A model generated the notes under the pieces. It was not told the DNA's origin. It was given only the letters and a program-made list of their open reading frames with translations, and ran no database searches. Shown in pieces: positions 1 to 8,677 of a DNA stretch of 64,000 bases (position 1 is the stretch's first letter; each line of letters starts with the position of its first letter). The translations under genes were made by a program, and so were the position numbers. The DNA comes from Nitrospira sp. GTDB lineage: Bacteria; Nitrospirota; Nitrospiria; Nitrospirales; Nitrospiraceae. The stretch spans positions 186,001 through 250,000 of the forward strand of contig CP060501.1 in NCBI GenBank assembly GCA_024760545.1. Reading direction: 5' to 3'.

Positions 1-1
1 C

Positions 2-1693
2 AATAAATCATCGATGTGGTTCCTGAACGGTGGAGAGGCGACCACGGGCAGCGGCTACAGTATGCGTGTCGAGCCGTTGAGCGTGCGCCTTGCCAACAAT
101 CCGGATCCGTCAAAACTGTTCGTGTCCGGAATTCACGGGGACCCGGGCACTCCATTGTTGCGTGCCTACCTCGGCGATCCGATTCTCGTTCGTGCGCTGG
201 TCGGTTCGGCCAATGAGGTGCATACGTGGCACGTGACCGGTCACTGGTTCCCGATGGAGCGGTATGGTACGACCGCTATGCCGCGCAGCACCATCCATCT
301 GGCGATCGGTGAGCGCTATGATCCGGCAATTCCAGCCGCCGGCGGGCCTCAGAAGCAGGCGGGTGACTATCTCTACTACAGTGGACGCGCATCGCACTTT
401 GCAGAAGGCAGTTGGGGGATCTTCCGTGTCTTCGATGAAATGCAAGGTGACCTGAAGCCGTTGCCAGGCCGTGAGCAAATTCAGAAGTCTGCTCCATCGG
501 TTTGTCCGGCGGATGCGCCGGTGAAGACCTTCAACGTGTCCGCGATCGATCAACAGCTCCGGTACCACGATGGGGCACCGGGAGTTATGGAAGTCGATCT
601 CGAGCGTAAGATGGTCTTCGGCAATGAGCAAGGTAAGATGTATGTACTCGACGGCGATCGTGGACGGGTCAAGGCCGGAGAATTGAAGCCGAGCCCGCTG
701 ACTCTGCACGTGAATGTCGGCGATTGCATGAAAATCAATCTGAAGAATGAAATGGCGAAAGAGCGAGCCGGGTTCCACGTCGATATGATGGCGTTCAACC
801 CGAAGGACTCGTTCGGTGCCAATGTCGGGAACAACCCCGGTGATCAAACCGTCGGTCCAGGCGAGAGCAAGACGTACACCTATTATGCTCATCCGGAGTA
901 TGGTGAACTCGCTGCCCTCATTCAGGACTGGGGGAACGTGGTTGAGAACCCACGGAACGGGTTGTTCGGCTCTATCATCGTCGGTCCAAAGGGTTCACGG
1001 TATCGGGATCCGGTGACCGGTGATGACGTGACGATGAAAAGCAGTTGGCGCACCGATGTTCTGGTGGATCGGACGCTTCCGGGAAATGAAAATCGGAAGA
1101 ACTACCGGGACTTCTCCTTGATGTTCCAGGATGAGGATAATATCGTGGGCGTCAGCTTCATGCCCTACATTCAACAGGTAGCCGGAATCACAGCGGTCAA
1201 TTACCGGTCTGAACCGACTGCCTGGCGGATCGAAAAGGGGTGTGAGGTAGCCGAGGTCTTCAGTTGCGTCAAAGCGGGTGATACACCTTCAACCCCGTTG
1301 TTGCAGGCACACGTCGGAGACCCGGTGGCCATTCACGTGTTAGGTGCATTCAGCGAGCAGGTGCAGTTGTTTACAGTTGATGGCCATGAGTGGCCGCACG
1401 AGCCCTACATGCAGGGTGCCGACCAAGTGAGCACCATGGAGTTCGGCGGGTCCGAGGTTATCAACGCCTACCTCACGGGTGGAGCCGGCGGTCCGAACAA
1501 GATCGTGGGCGACTATCTGTGGAAAAATCAACGGCCGGCACATGCCAATGCGGGACAGTGGGGTATGTTTAAGGTCCTGCCAGTCGATGATCAACGGATC
1601 AAGCCGTTGATGCCGCAGATTCCGCCGGCCAAGACGGCGGAGCAATTGCTCGGTGAAGGGAAAGCTTCACCGACGTCGCTGAATGGACAGTAA
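2..1693 (+). CDS. Large multicopper-oxidase-like protein, C-terminal part (5' end outside window)
   Basis: The reading frame is open to the left edge, so only the last ~560 residues are visible. They hold cupredoxin-like domains. Two internal repeats are clear: one around residues 46-150 (counted from the ATG at 14), with the His-rich stretch HTWHVTGHWF, and one around 425-545, with VDGHEWPHEPYM. Both start with a TPLL-A--GDP pattern and end with an H----G-WG-FKV pattern. A middle segment (HVDMMAF, then YYAHPEYG and GLFGSIIVGP) is also multicopper-oxidase-like. The classical C-terminal HCHxxxH copper motif is not in the visible part and could lie upstream. Very large repeated multicopper oxidases include the MnxG-type manganese oxidases, but substrate is not readable here. 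It is followed by a strong terminator. Family call fairly sure; substrate unknown. Confidence 0.8.
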   Translation, partial: NKSSMWFLNGGEATTGSGYSMRVEPLSVRLANNPDPSKLFVSGIHGDPGTPLLRAYLGDPILVRALVGSANEVHTWHVTGHWFPMERYGTTAMPRSTIHLAIGERYDPAIPAAGGPQKQAGDYLYYSGRASHFAEGSWGIFRVFDEMQGDLKPLPGREQIQKSAPSVCPADAPVKTFNVSAIDQQLRYHDGAPGVMEVDLERKMVFGNEQGKMYVLDGDRGRVKAGELKPSPLTLHVNVGDCMKINLKNEMAKERAGFHVDMMAFNPKDSFGANVGNNPGDQTVGPGESKTYTYYAHPEYGELAALIQDWGNVVENPRNGLFGSIIVGPKGSRYRDPVTGDDVTMKSSWRTDVLVDRTLPGNENRKNYRDFSLMFQDEDNIVGVSFMPYIQQVAGITAVNYRSEPTAWRIEKGCEVAEVFSCVKAGDTPSTPLLQAHVGDPVAIHVLGAFSEQVQLFTVDGHEWPHEPYMQGADQVSTMEFGGSEVINAYLTGGAGGPNKIVGDYLWKNQRPAHANAGQWGMFKVLPVDDQRIKPLMPQIPPAKTAEQLLGEGKASPTSLNGQ

Positions 1694-1703
1694 GTGAGAT
1701 CGG

Positions 1704-1740
1704 GCGGCGTACGTGCTGATCAGCACGTACGCCGCTTTTC
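1704..1740 (+). terminator. Intrinsic terminator of the multicopper oxidase gene
   Basis: A perfect 32-nt palindrome (1704-1735, starting GCGGCGTACG) is followed by TTTTC. It lies 11 nt after the oxidase stop codon. Confidence 0.85.
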
Positions 1741-1766
1741 TGACAAACCTATCTGACTTCATACAT

Positions 1767-1797
1767 CTGGGGAGCTATAGCTCCCCAGTGTTTTTTT
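1767..1797 (+). terminator. Second intrinsic terminator, directly upstream of the cupredoxin gene RBS
   Basis: A perfect palindrome (CTGGGGAGCTA and its complement, 1767-1788) is followed by TG and seven T residues. The run ends 15 nt before the ATG at 1813 and abuts the AGGAG ribosome binding site. No room is left for a promoter between terminator and gene, so it may act as an attenuator. Confidence 0.8.
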
Positions 1798-1812
1798 GAC
1801 AGGAGCATACCT

Positions 1813-2595
1813 ATGAGATGCTTCACTCGTGGCTTGGTGTCCTGCTTTCTTGGCATGTTGCTGATGACGCTCGCGGTCGGCGTCGGTGCATCTGAACAGG
1901 CGTCCGCCTATGAATCCATGGCTGTGGTTGATGGAGGGGCGGTCAAAGGGATGGTCCACTTCAGCGGTGATTTGCCTGATCCATTTGCGTTCAAACTTCA
2001 TCGCTACCCTGACCAAGCCTATTGTGGCGCCCTATCGGATGGATCAGGCGATCGTCTGCTTCGCGAAGTGATCGTGGGCTCACAAGGTGGACTCAAGGAT
2101 GTGATCGTGACGATCCATGGAGTTAACAAGGGAAAGCCGTTTGATTTTGAGGAAACGAAGCTGGAGGCGAATATCTGTCAATTCGTGCCCTTCGTGTCCG
2201 TCATGCGAGATCAGCATCCTCTGACGGTACAAAACCTTGATTCCGTTGCCCATGACTTACAGATCTATGAACGTGACCGTGAGCATGTCTTTATCATGTT
2301 TCACCGTCCGGCTCTGACCAAGGCCGGAACTCAGGACGTCATCCGTTTCACCGGGGATCGTCGTGGTGTCATCATGCAATGCGGGATGCATCCTTACATG
2401 CAGGGGCATGGGCTCGGGGTCGATAATCCCTACTATGCCGTGACAGGCGGAGAGGGCACGTTTGATATTCGTGATCTCCCGGCCGGGACCTACAGGATCA
2501 AAGCCTGGCACCCGACTCTTGGGGAACAAGAGCAGGATTTCACCGTGACCGCCGGGGGTAGTGCTTCGGTTGAATTTACCTTTGCCGCAAAATAA
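1813..2595 (+). CDS. Exported cupredoxin-like protein
   Basis: A protein of 260 aa with an N-terminal signal peptide (hydrophobic stretch about residues 8-27). A cupredoxin-like core follows: a His in AHDLQIYE (about residue 150) and, later, Cys-x2-His-x2-Met in QCGMHPYM (about residue 195). That spacing fits a type-1 copper site. The C-terminal ~50 residues (FDIRDLPAGTYRIKAWHP) resemble a carboxypeptidase-regulatory-like beta sandwich. The likely role is periplasmic electron transfer or copper binding next to the multicopper oxidase. The AGGAG site 9 nt before the ATG supports the start. It precedes two short exported proteins with 6-nt gaps, suggesting one operon. Confidence 0.75.
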   Translation: MRCFTRGLVSCFLGMLLMTLAVGVGASEQASAYESMAVVDGGAVKGMVHFSGDLPDPFAFKLHRYPDQAYCGALSDGSGDRLLREVIVGSQGGLKDVIVTIHGVNKGKPFDFEETKLEANICQFVPFVSVMRDQHPLTVQNLDSVAHDLQIYERDREHVFIMFHRPALTKAGTQDVIRFTGDRRGVIMQCGMHPYMQGHGLGVDNPYYAVTGGEGTFDIRDLPAGTYRIKAWHPTLGEQEQDFTVTAGGSASVEFTFAAK

Positions 2596-2601
2596 TACTC
2601 C

Positions 2602-3108
2602 ATGCGTCTGCGCCGATATCTGATCAGTTTGATGCTCATGGTCATGGCAGGCTTTCCTGCCATGATACCGGCCTTCGGTGAAACTCCACCGGCGCCGGCG
2701 GTGAGCCGTATCGAGGTGGTGCTGGCGTACCAGTATCGCACTCGGGAAGCAGAGCTCAAACAGGAGTTTGCGCAAGCAGGGCTTTTGAATGTTCACTTTC
2801 AGTTTGCCCGGATGGGTCAGCCACCCCAGAACATCGGGCTTGGTCGGGACGTACCGGCCGATAAGGCGCGAGAAGCGATACGGCTGGCCCTCAAGTACAA
2901 TTTGGGTGTCGGCATCTTGCTGCCGGAGAGACTGTTTCCGCCCCGGTTTATCACGATCGCTTCGTCGAACTATGATGACACCGTCGAGTATCCCATCACT
3001 GAAGATGCCCTTGCCAAGCTGCGGGACCCCGAATTGAGCACGGAGGGATTTCATCGCCTCTATCGGGACCTCACCTCCGTCACACTTGAGCCGAAGGGGC
3101 GCTATTAG
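2602..3108 (+). CDS. Exported protein of unknown function
   Basis: A protein of 168 aa that begins 6 nt after the cupredoxin-like gene, so translation is probably coupled. The first ~27 residues form a signal peptide (MRLRRYLISLMLMVMAGF, ending near AFG). The rest is a soluble periplasmic domain without a motif I recognise; it has several Tyr, Arg and Pro residues and no Cys. Context suggests an accessory role to the adjacent copper proteins. Confidence 0.7.
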   Translation: MRLRRYLISLMLMVMAGFPAMIPAFGETPPAPAVSRIEVVLAYQYRTREAELKQEFAQAGLLNVHFQFARMGQPPQNIGLGRDVPADKAREAIRLALKYNLGVGILLPERLFPPRFITIASSNYDDTVEYPITEDALAKLRDPELSTEGFHRLYRDLTSVTLEPKGRY

Positions 3109-3114
3109 GCAATT

Positions 3115-3549
3115 ATGAGGCTATTTTCAAGATGCAGGTCAGGCAGACTGTCGGTCATCGCGCTCTGTGGCCTCATCGTCGGCTGTGTTCTGACGAACGA
3201 TGGGATGGCTGTCTGGGCTGCTCAGCCAGATCAAAGCTTGCAAGAAGCGGGGGATAGTCTGAAGGTGAATGTGGAAGATATGGTGGCGCATGGCGGAATG
3301 GGCGATGCGAAAGCGATTCTCCATCATTGCGGCGAAGCCTCCCGTTATGCCGAGTCTATTCTCAAGCAGCTATCAAACTCGCATCCGGGCCGAGACGAGA
3401 GTGTCACGTCGCTCAATGAGGTGATTCGGCACTGTAAGCGGGTATCGGAAATCGGTGCCCAGGCCGACCCAGGAGTGCTTCTTAACCCTGCCATCAAAGC
3501 CCGCACGGCTGCCCGATCAGCGCTCAAGTCACTCGGACTTGCCAAGTAG
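3115..3549 (+). CDS. Small exported helical protein, SmbP-like
   Basis: A protein of 144 aa in the same apparent operon. It has an N-terminal signal peptide ending near WAAQ (about residue 36), then a mostly helical region with His and Cys pairs (ILHHCGEASRYAESIL and VIRHCKRV). The pattern of helices bearing His residues resembles the small metal-binding protein SmbP of nitrifiers, though His content is lower. Metal binding is an inference. Alternative: an unrelated periplasmic helical protein. Confidence 0.65.
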   Translation: MRLFSRCRSGRLSVIALCGLIVGCVLTNDGMAVWAAQPDQSLQEAGDSLKVNVEDMVAHGGMGDAKAILHHCGEASRYAESILKQLSNSHPGRDESVTSLNEVIRHCKRVSEIGAQADPGVLLNPAIKARTAARSALKSLGLAK

Positions 3550-3582
3550 ATCCGCATATCAATATTGGTGGGTGGCACAGCG

Positions 3583-4563
3583 TCAACGCGCGGCGCAGCG
3601 GCGCAGTCGATCCATGATTGCGAGCCCCAGCCCTTCTTCTTTGCAAGGCTCTGCATAGATCCGGGCGAGGCCCAAGGCATCCAGACGCCGGAGCGCGGCG
3701 AAGAGATTGCGCGCAGCTTCACGGAGATCACCGGTCGGAGAGAGAACTTCTACAGCGGCAAAGCGGGTGTCGCTCTCACTCGCTTGCGAGAAAATCAGCA
3801 AACCTGCGCGTTCATCCCGTCCACGGTCTGGTCTGGCTCCGGCGGAAGGTAAGATTGTTACGGGAGTCTGTGTTGCGTAATGACGTGTCAGTTGCCCGGG
3901 CGCAATGGGCATTGCTTGTTCGGATGACGCTCGCCGCAGAGGACCGATGACGGCGGTGAGTTGTTCGAGGGTAATAGTGCCGGGCCGCAACAGTTCGGGC
4001 TGCGGACCGACCAGGGAGACGATCGTCGATTCCACACCGACTGTGCAAGGTCCTCCGTCTAAAATCACATCTACCTTCTTTCCTAAACCTTCGACGACGT
4101 GCTGCGCTGTCGTGGGACTGACGTAGCTAAACGGATTGGCGCTGGGAGCGGCGATGGGGGTACCTGCCTCTCGAATAAGCGCTTGTGCCACAGGATGGTT
4201 CGGCATTCTAACTGCGACGGTGGTCAAGCCGGCGGTTACGAGATCCGGGACAGCCAACTGTTTCGGCAAGACCAAGGATAACGGGCCTGGCCAGAAGGCA
4301 TCTATGAGTTGTTGAGCGGCCGTGGGGAGAGACGTGACCACCATGTGTAACTGTTCTCGATCGGCGATATGCACGATGAGGGGATCAAACTGCGGGCGTT
4401 GTTTGGCCTCGAAGACTTTCGCTGCTGCGTCGGGGTTCATGGCGTCGCAGCCGAGTCCATAGACCGTTTCAGTTGGAAACGCGACGAGCCCGCCCGCCTT
4501 GATCGTCTCCGCTGCCAGCTGTATGGCCTTAGGAATGGTGGCTGAAAGGATTGTTCCATTCAT
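3583..4563 (-). CDS. tsaC: Threonylcarbamoyl-AMP synthase, Sua5 type
   Basis: A protein of 326 aa. It makes threonylcarbamoyl-AMP from threonine, bicarbonate and ATP, the first step of t6A37 tRNA modification. The YrdC core is clear: PTETVYGLG near residue 31, KQRPQFDPLIVHI, the APSAN motif, then STIVSL. The length and the C-terminal ~110 residues after the YrdC domain indicate the longer Sua5 form rather than a short TsaC. It reads leftward, opposite to the copper operon, whose end is 33 bp away. Confidence 0.92.
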   Translation of the reverse strand: MNGTILSATIPKAIQLAAETIKAGGLVAFPTETVYGLGCDAMNPDAAAKVFEAKQRPQFDPLIVHIADREQLHMVVTSLPTAAQQLIDAFWPGPLSLVLPKQLAVPDLVTAGLTTVAVRMPNHPVAQALIREAGTPIAAPSANPFSYVSPTTAQHVVEGLGKKVDVILDGGPCTVGVESTIVSLVGPQPELLRPGTITLEQLTAVIGPLRRASSEQAMPIAPGQLTRHYATQTPVTILPSAGARPDRGRDERAGLLIFSQASESDTRFAAVEVLSPTGDLREAARNLFAALRRLDALGLARIYAEPCKEEGLGLAIMDRLRRCAAR

Positions 4564-4714
4564 CGGATTGGCCTTTACGGACAGAGGGCTTGTACGATCC
4601 GATCAGGGTTTCACTGGGCGATAAGGAGGACGATGGGATCGATGCACCCGTGAAGCGCGTGTCGCCGGCACAGGTGAGGCGAATATCGGGACAGATAGCC
4701 GTGCATCTCGCACG

Positions 4715-5236
4715 TTATTCTTTCACGGTCATCACGATCCTGATCGGCTCCAGTGGATTGTCTTGCTCGTCGCGAGGGACCTCGACAATTTTATCGACTA
4801 CCTCGATCCCGCGAAAGACCTCTCCGAATACCGTATAGCGCCGATCCAAACCACTATTGTCTCCCACGCAGATGAAGAACTGTGAGCCATTATCATTGAA
4901 GTCGCGCGTGCTGTTACTCTCACGCGGCATTTTCGCCATGGACAGAGCTCCGCGTTTGTGCGGACGATCGTTCGGCTCAGGTGAAAGGAAGTAGCCCGGT
5001 CCTCCGGTGCCATGGAGCGTACGGTCGGAATGTTTGCTCAGAGGATCGCCGCCTTGAATGATGAACCCAGGCACAACCCGGTGGAAGGTCGTGCTGTTAT
5101 AGAATCCCATCTTCACCAGATTGATCAGGTTCTCCACGTGGCGAGGGGCCGCGTCTGGGTAGAGGCGAATCTTGATCTCCCCGAACCTCGTCGTGATCGT
5201 CACACGGGGGTCCTTTTTTTGAAACTGCAGTGTCAT
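4715..5236 (-). CDS. Cyclophilin-type peptidyl-prolyl cis-trans isomerase
   Basis: A protein of 173 aa that catalyses prolyl isomerisation during protein folding. The cyclophilin signature is present: TFHRVVPGFIIQGGDP, then GSQFFICVGDN and a YTVFGEVFRG segment. There is no signal peptide, so it is probably cytoplasmic. The 151-bp gap to the Sua5 gene on the same strand shows no clear signal. Confidence 0.92.
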   Translation of the reverse strand: MTLQFQKKDPRVTITTRFGEIKIRLYPDAAPRHVENLINLVKMGFYNSTTFHRVVPGFIIQGGDPLSKHSDRTLHGTGGPGYFLSPEPNDRPHKRGALSMAKMPRESNSTRDFNDNGSQFFICVGDNSGLDRRYTVFGEVFRGIEVVDKIVEVPRDEQDNPLEPIRIVMTVKE

Positions 5237-5282
5237 GGTTACGAATGTAGCAAGGCGACCTTCCTGGTGACAAGGACCGCGT

Positions 5283-6641
5283 TTAGTTCTGATTGATGGA
5301 TGGTACGTGCTCAGCGCTCAAGCCTCCGCGCCCAGTGTCATCTTTTGCGAGCCCATCTCCAGGCTTGATGCGTATCCACATGATTCCGCCGATGAAGGCG
5401 ATGAAGGCTGCGAAACCGAGTGAGGCGGACCAACCCCACTGTTGAGCGAGCCACGGCGTGAGCGTTGGAGAAATGGCCCCGCCGAGATTGGCTCCCATGT
5501 TCATGAGGCCTGAAAGACTGCCGGTATGGGTCGGTGAAAGATCGCTCGTCGAAGACCAATAGGCGCCGATTGTGAAGTAGAGCCATCCGGCACCCAATGA
5601 TAGACTGGCGATGGCGAGATAGGGGGATTCCAGCGCCGAGCCCAACGCGATGGAGCCTGCCGCCAGCCCCATCCCCACCATGCCTACGATTTGACGGCCC
5701 TTCGTTACGCCTTGCCTGATCGTCAATCGATCGGTTACCCACCCGCCGAGAGGACAGGACACAAGAATTGTGAGGAAGGGGGCGGCCGCAAACAATCCTC
5801 CGCGCAAGACAGTGAAGCCGCGCTCATTGACGAGGTAGAGATAGAACCAGGACATATAGACGTACGCGACATAGCCCAGACATCCGTAACTCAGCATGAG
5901 CCACCAGACGCTCGGTGTGTTTCGCAACGTGGTCCAAGGAATCGACGGTCGTGTTGTGGAAGCAGGCGTTGTGCAAGGGGTCGCCACACGATGTGTTGTC
6001 CACGGATGAGTTGCTGGACGGTCGGCAGCCAAGAACCACCAAATAGCGGCAAGGCCGATGCCGATCCCGCTCGAAAGATAAAATGCAGTTTGCCAGCCAT
6101 AGTTGACCATGACCCAAGCGGTGAGAGGCGGCGTGATGGCTGCGCCGATCCCAATTCCACCTATTGCGGTGCCGATGCCCAGACCTCGCTCATGGGGCGG
6201 AAGCCAGTCTGTGACGGCTCGATTAAAGGTCGGCAATGCGGCCGCTTCTCCGACGCCGAGAAGAAATCGGACAAGAGCAAGCGCACCGACGATTCCCAAT
6301 GACCCGGCCAGGAATGATGTTGCCGCCATGGCTGTCCAAGCGGTAAAGCAAGACCACCAGATGAGCGCGATCGTCAAGACGATACGAATACCCCATCGGT
6401 CGCTGAGCCATCCACCGGGAACTTGGAACAGCGCATATCCGACGACGAATGCGGAGAAGACGTACCCCATCTGTTGATCGGTGAGCCCCAATGCCGGCAT
6501 CATTTCGCGGGCGGTGACGGATATATTGACTCGGTCGATGTATGTGACCACGCTGATGGCGAAAAGTAATCCGAGGATCATCCAACGCAGGGGAGAAGGA
6601 GGGGAAGGCTCTCTGCGATCAGGATGAATGGTCTCGCTCAC
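5283..6641 (-). CDS. MFS transporter, anion:cation symporter-like
   Basis: A protein of 452 aa with about 12 membrane segments in two halves and a longer cytoplasmic loop around residues 210-235. The sequence near the N-terminus (YIDRVNISVTAREMMPALGL) and the loop-2 motif GGWLSDRWG are typical of the ACS family of the major facilitator superfamily, which takes up organic anions such as hexuronates or tartrate. The substrate cannot be read. It may be co-transcribed with the cyclophilin gene (46-bp gap). Confidence 0.88.
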   Translation of the reverse strand: MSETIHPDRREPSPPSPLRWMILGLLFAISVVTYIDRVNISVTAREMMPALGLTDQQMGYVFSAFVVGYALFQVPGGWLSDRWGIRIVLTIALIWWSCFTAWTAMAATSFLAGSLGIVGALALVRFLLGVGEAAALPTFNRAVTDWLPPHERGLGIGTAIGGIGIGAAITPPLTAWVMVNYGWQTAFYLSSGIGIGLAAIWWFLAADRPATHPWTTHRVATPCTTPASTTRPSIPWTTLRNTPSVWWLMLSYGCLGYVAYVYMSWFYLYLVNERGFTVLRGGLFAAAPFLTILVSCPLGGWVTDRLTIRQGVTKGRQIVGMVGMGLAAGSIALGSALESPYLAIASLSLGAGWLYFTIGAYWSSTSDLSPTHTGSLSGLMNMGANLGGAISPTLTPWLAQQWGWSASLGFAAFIAFIGGIMWIRIKPGDGLAKDDTGRGGLSAEHVPSINQN

Positions 6642-6712
6642 GATGATTCAAACATCAGACGTATGGAGAGGCATGTGCTCTGATGGTGGAAGGATTCGAA
6701 TGCATGAACGGA

Positions 6713-6739
6713 TTGCCGCCTCTTTGTCAGAGGCGGCAA
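6713..6739 (-). terminator. Hairpin downstream of the FKBP gene
   Basis: An 11-bp perfect stem (TTGCCGCCTCT and its complement) with a 5-nt loop lies just after the FKBP stop codon. No T-run follows on the minus strand, so it may be a weak terminator or a 3'-end stabiliser. Confidence 0.55.
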
Positions 6740-6747
6740 CGTCGTCT

Positions 6748-7425
6748 TTACTTGCTGAGGATTTCGAGTAATTCCACCTCGAATACCAAGGTCGCTCCGG
6801 GCTTGATAGTCGGCGGTGATCCGCTGTCTCCATAGGCCAGATTGGACGGGCAAATCAGCCTGCTTTTTCCACCGATCTTGATCTGCTGGACACCTTCCGT
6901 CCAACACTTGATGACCTTGTCGAGAGGAAATGTCGCCGGTTCCCCGCGCTTGACGGAGCTATCGAATACCGTCCCATCGGTCAGGGTGCCATGATAATGG
7001 ACCTTGACGGTATCCGTTGCCTTTGGTGCTGCGCCGGTTCCAGGCTTGATGGCGGTAATGACGATGCCCGACTCGGTCTTGGTCGAGCCTTTCTCCGAAG
7101 CGGCTTTTGCCGTAAATGCAGCGCCGGTCTTCTTTTCACCCTCCGCGACAAGAGCCAGTCGAGACTGTTGAAGGATTTGAATTTTGGGTCCGAATGTTTG
7201 GAGATCGGCCTTCGGAGGACGCTTGAGCACGCCGTCGGTCATGCCCGTCTTGACCATCTCGAGTTCGGTCTCACTCAAGGAAAAGGTCCCCAGCGATTGA
7301 CTGATGGCCAGCCCTAGGGCATACAAAGTTTTCTGGTCATCGTTGACAGGATCTTGCGATGCCGCCAGTAGTGGCGCGCTGAGGACAAGAAGCCCGGTGG
7401 CAAGGCACAATGTACGAATTCGCAT
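6748..7425 (-). CDS. Periplasmic FKBP-type peptidyl-prolyl isomerase
   Basis: A protein of 225 aa: signal peptide (about residues 1-22, ending LLAAS), an N-terminal dimerisation-like helical domain (about 25-110), and an FKBP domain (about 120-225) with VHYHGTLTDGTVFDSS, WTEGVQQIKIGGK and LAYGDSG. The layout matches the Mip/FklB group. The usual VIPGW motif reads VIKCW here, an uncommon substitution near the active site. It should assist folding in the periplasm. Confidence 0.9.
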   Translation of the reverse strand: MRIRTLCLATGLLVLSAPLLAASQDPVNDDQKTLYALGLAISQSLGTFSLSETELEMVKTGMTDGVLKRPPKADLQTFGPKIQILQQSRLALVAEGEKKTGAAFTAKAASEKGSTKTESGIVITAIKPGTGAAPKATDTVKVHYHGTLTDGTVFDSSVKRGEPATFPLDKVIKCWTEGVQQIKIGGKSRLICPSNLAYGDSGSPPTIKPGATLVFEVELLEILSK

Positions 7426-7768
7426 GGATTGAGGGTCCTTTCTTGTGATGGGCTAAGGTAGCACGTAAGAATACGATAGCTTTCCTGATCTCACAATAGA
7501 AATTTTCTCCAAAGCCTCATGAACTCATCGTGGAGATTCAATGGGATGACATGCTGCCCATTGCGTCGCTCGCTCGTCGGTCATGGATGACCATGGAAGG
7601 GGGTGTCCTTGGGAGGAAGAGGACACCCCCATGCCGGTAGGTGTTCCATAGTACTCAGAATTACTTTTCAGTGGCGCTCAGAATTTGACTTCCCGGCAGG
7701 AAACCCGTATTCGTAGAGGCCTTCGTTTTTTCTTATCCACCGGGCGCATTGAATGAGGAAGGTCGGTC
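7426..7768. other. Divergent intergenic region with an 11-bp hairpin (7599-7630)
   Basis: 343 bp between the divergent FKBP and persulfide dioxygenase genes. It holds a perfect 11-bp inverted repeat (GGGGGTGTCCT at 7599-7609, complement at 7620-7630) with a 10-nt loop TGGGAGGAAG and no T-run. It could be a regulatory RNA hairpin or an operator. No other feature seen. Confidence 0.45.
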
Positions 7769-8503
7769 ATGGGGATGAATGAGTCATATCTCGTCACGGC
7801 CTTATTGGATGTCAACGATGTACAAGACGTAGACGATCGAGCAGAAGCACGTACCTACCTCATCTCCGACCGTATGTCCGGCATGGCTGCCATTATTGAC
7901 TCCGTCCTAGAAAACATCGAACGTGATTGCAAGGTCATTCGAGATCTTGGTCTTACCTTACTATTCGCCCTCGAAACGCATATTCATGCGGATCACATTA
8001 CGGGCGCATCGCTGCTCAAAGCTCGGACCGGTGCACAGATTGTCTATGGAGGCGGTGCAAAGGGTGTGGTGATGGGTGCGGATCGATTTCTTTTCGATGG
8101 CGAAACATTGTCTCTCGGCGATACGCGCATCCAAGGGCTCGCCACACCGGGGCACACCGATAGCTGCATCAGTTATGTGTTACCCGGCGCAGTATTCACA
8201 GGTGATTCCTTGTTTATCGGGAGCAACGGCCGCACGGACCTGCAAGGTGGCTCGGCGGAGAAGCTGTTCGATTCCATACGCCACAATCTCTTTGCTCTTC
8301 CGGACGACACCATCGTCTATCCCGGGCATGACTACAATGGTCGGGTGTCCTCAACCATCGGCGAAGAAAAGCGATGCAACCAACGACTGAACCTGTCCAT
8401 TTTGAAGGCCGCATTTATCGAAACGATGAATGCCAGGAAAGTGCCACCCCCCGCGAAAATGAGCATTGCCATTCCGGCGAACATGCGGGCCGGCAATATC
8501 TGA
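7769..8503 (+). CDS. ETHE1-like persulfide dioxygenase (metallo-beta-lactamase fold)
   Basis: A protein of 244 aa. ETHE1 enzymes oxidise glutathione persulfide to sulfite with O2 at a mononuclear iron. The HxHxDH motif is THIHADHITG (residues 71-76), followed by TPGHTDSC, FTGDSLFIGSNGRTDLQ and YPGHDYNG, all typical of the ETHE1 branch rather than glyoxalase II. A GAGGAAGG site precedes the ATG. No rhodanese or sulfide:quinone reductase gene is adjacent. General metallo-hydrolase activity is the fallback call. Confidence 0.85.
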   Translation: MGMNESYLVTALLDVNDVQDVDDRAEARTYLISDRMSGMAAIIDSVLENIERDCKVIRDLGLTLLFALETHIHADHITGASLLKARTGAQIVYGGGAKGVVMGADRFLFDGETLSLGDTRIQGLATPGHTDSCISYVLPGAVFTGDSLFIGSNGRTDLQGGSAEKLFDSIRHNLFALPDDTIVYPGHDYNGRVSSTIGEEKRCNQRLNLSILKAAFIETMNARKVPPPAKMSIAIPANMRAGNI

Positions 8504-8575
8504 TCTGTAGCCGTCTATAGCCTCTTCACCACCACAGTTGTGTAGGGTGTCGTTCTATCGAGCTTGTATCGTGGC

Positions 8576-8677
8576 CTAGAACCCTGCCGTCATCGAAGCG
8601 AACACCAAAATCGCTATCATGACAATGGTGACTGTGATGAGCAGGAACGGAGGATGAGTAGCAAACCCTCTAGTCAT
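8576..8677 (-). CDS. Putative 33-aa single-span membrane peptide
   Basis: A short frame with ATG at 8677 behind a near-consensus ribosome binding site (GGGAGGAG, about 6 nt upstream). The peptide starts MTRGFATHPP and continues as one hydrophobic helix (FLLITVTIVMIAILVFASM). No homologue is recognised. Position antisense to the downstream region of the dioxygenase gene and a single transmembrane helix suggest a small inner-membrane protein. Confidence 0.45.
   Translation of the reverse strand: MTRGFATHPPFLLITVTIVMIAILVFASMTAGF

Noticed and set aside
110-892. 260-codon minus-strand frame opposite the multicopper oxidase
   Set aside because: Shadow of a well-supported coding frame; composition and motifs do not resemble a protein family.
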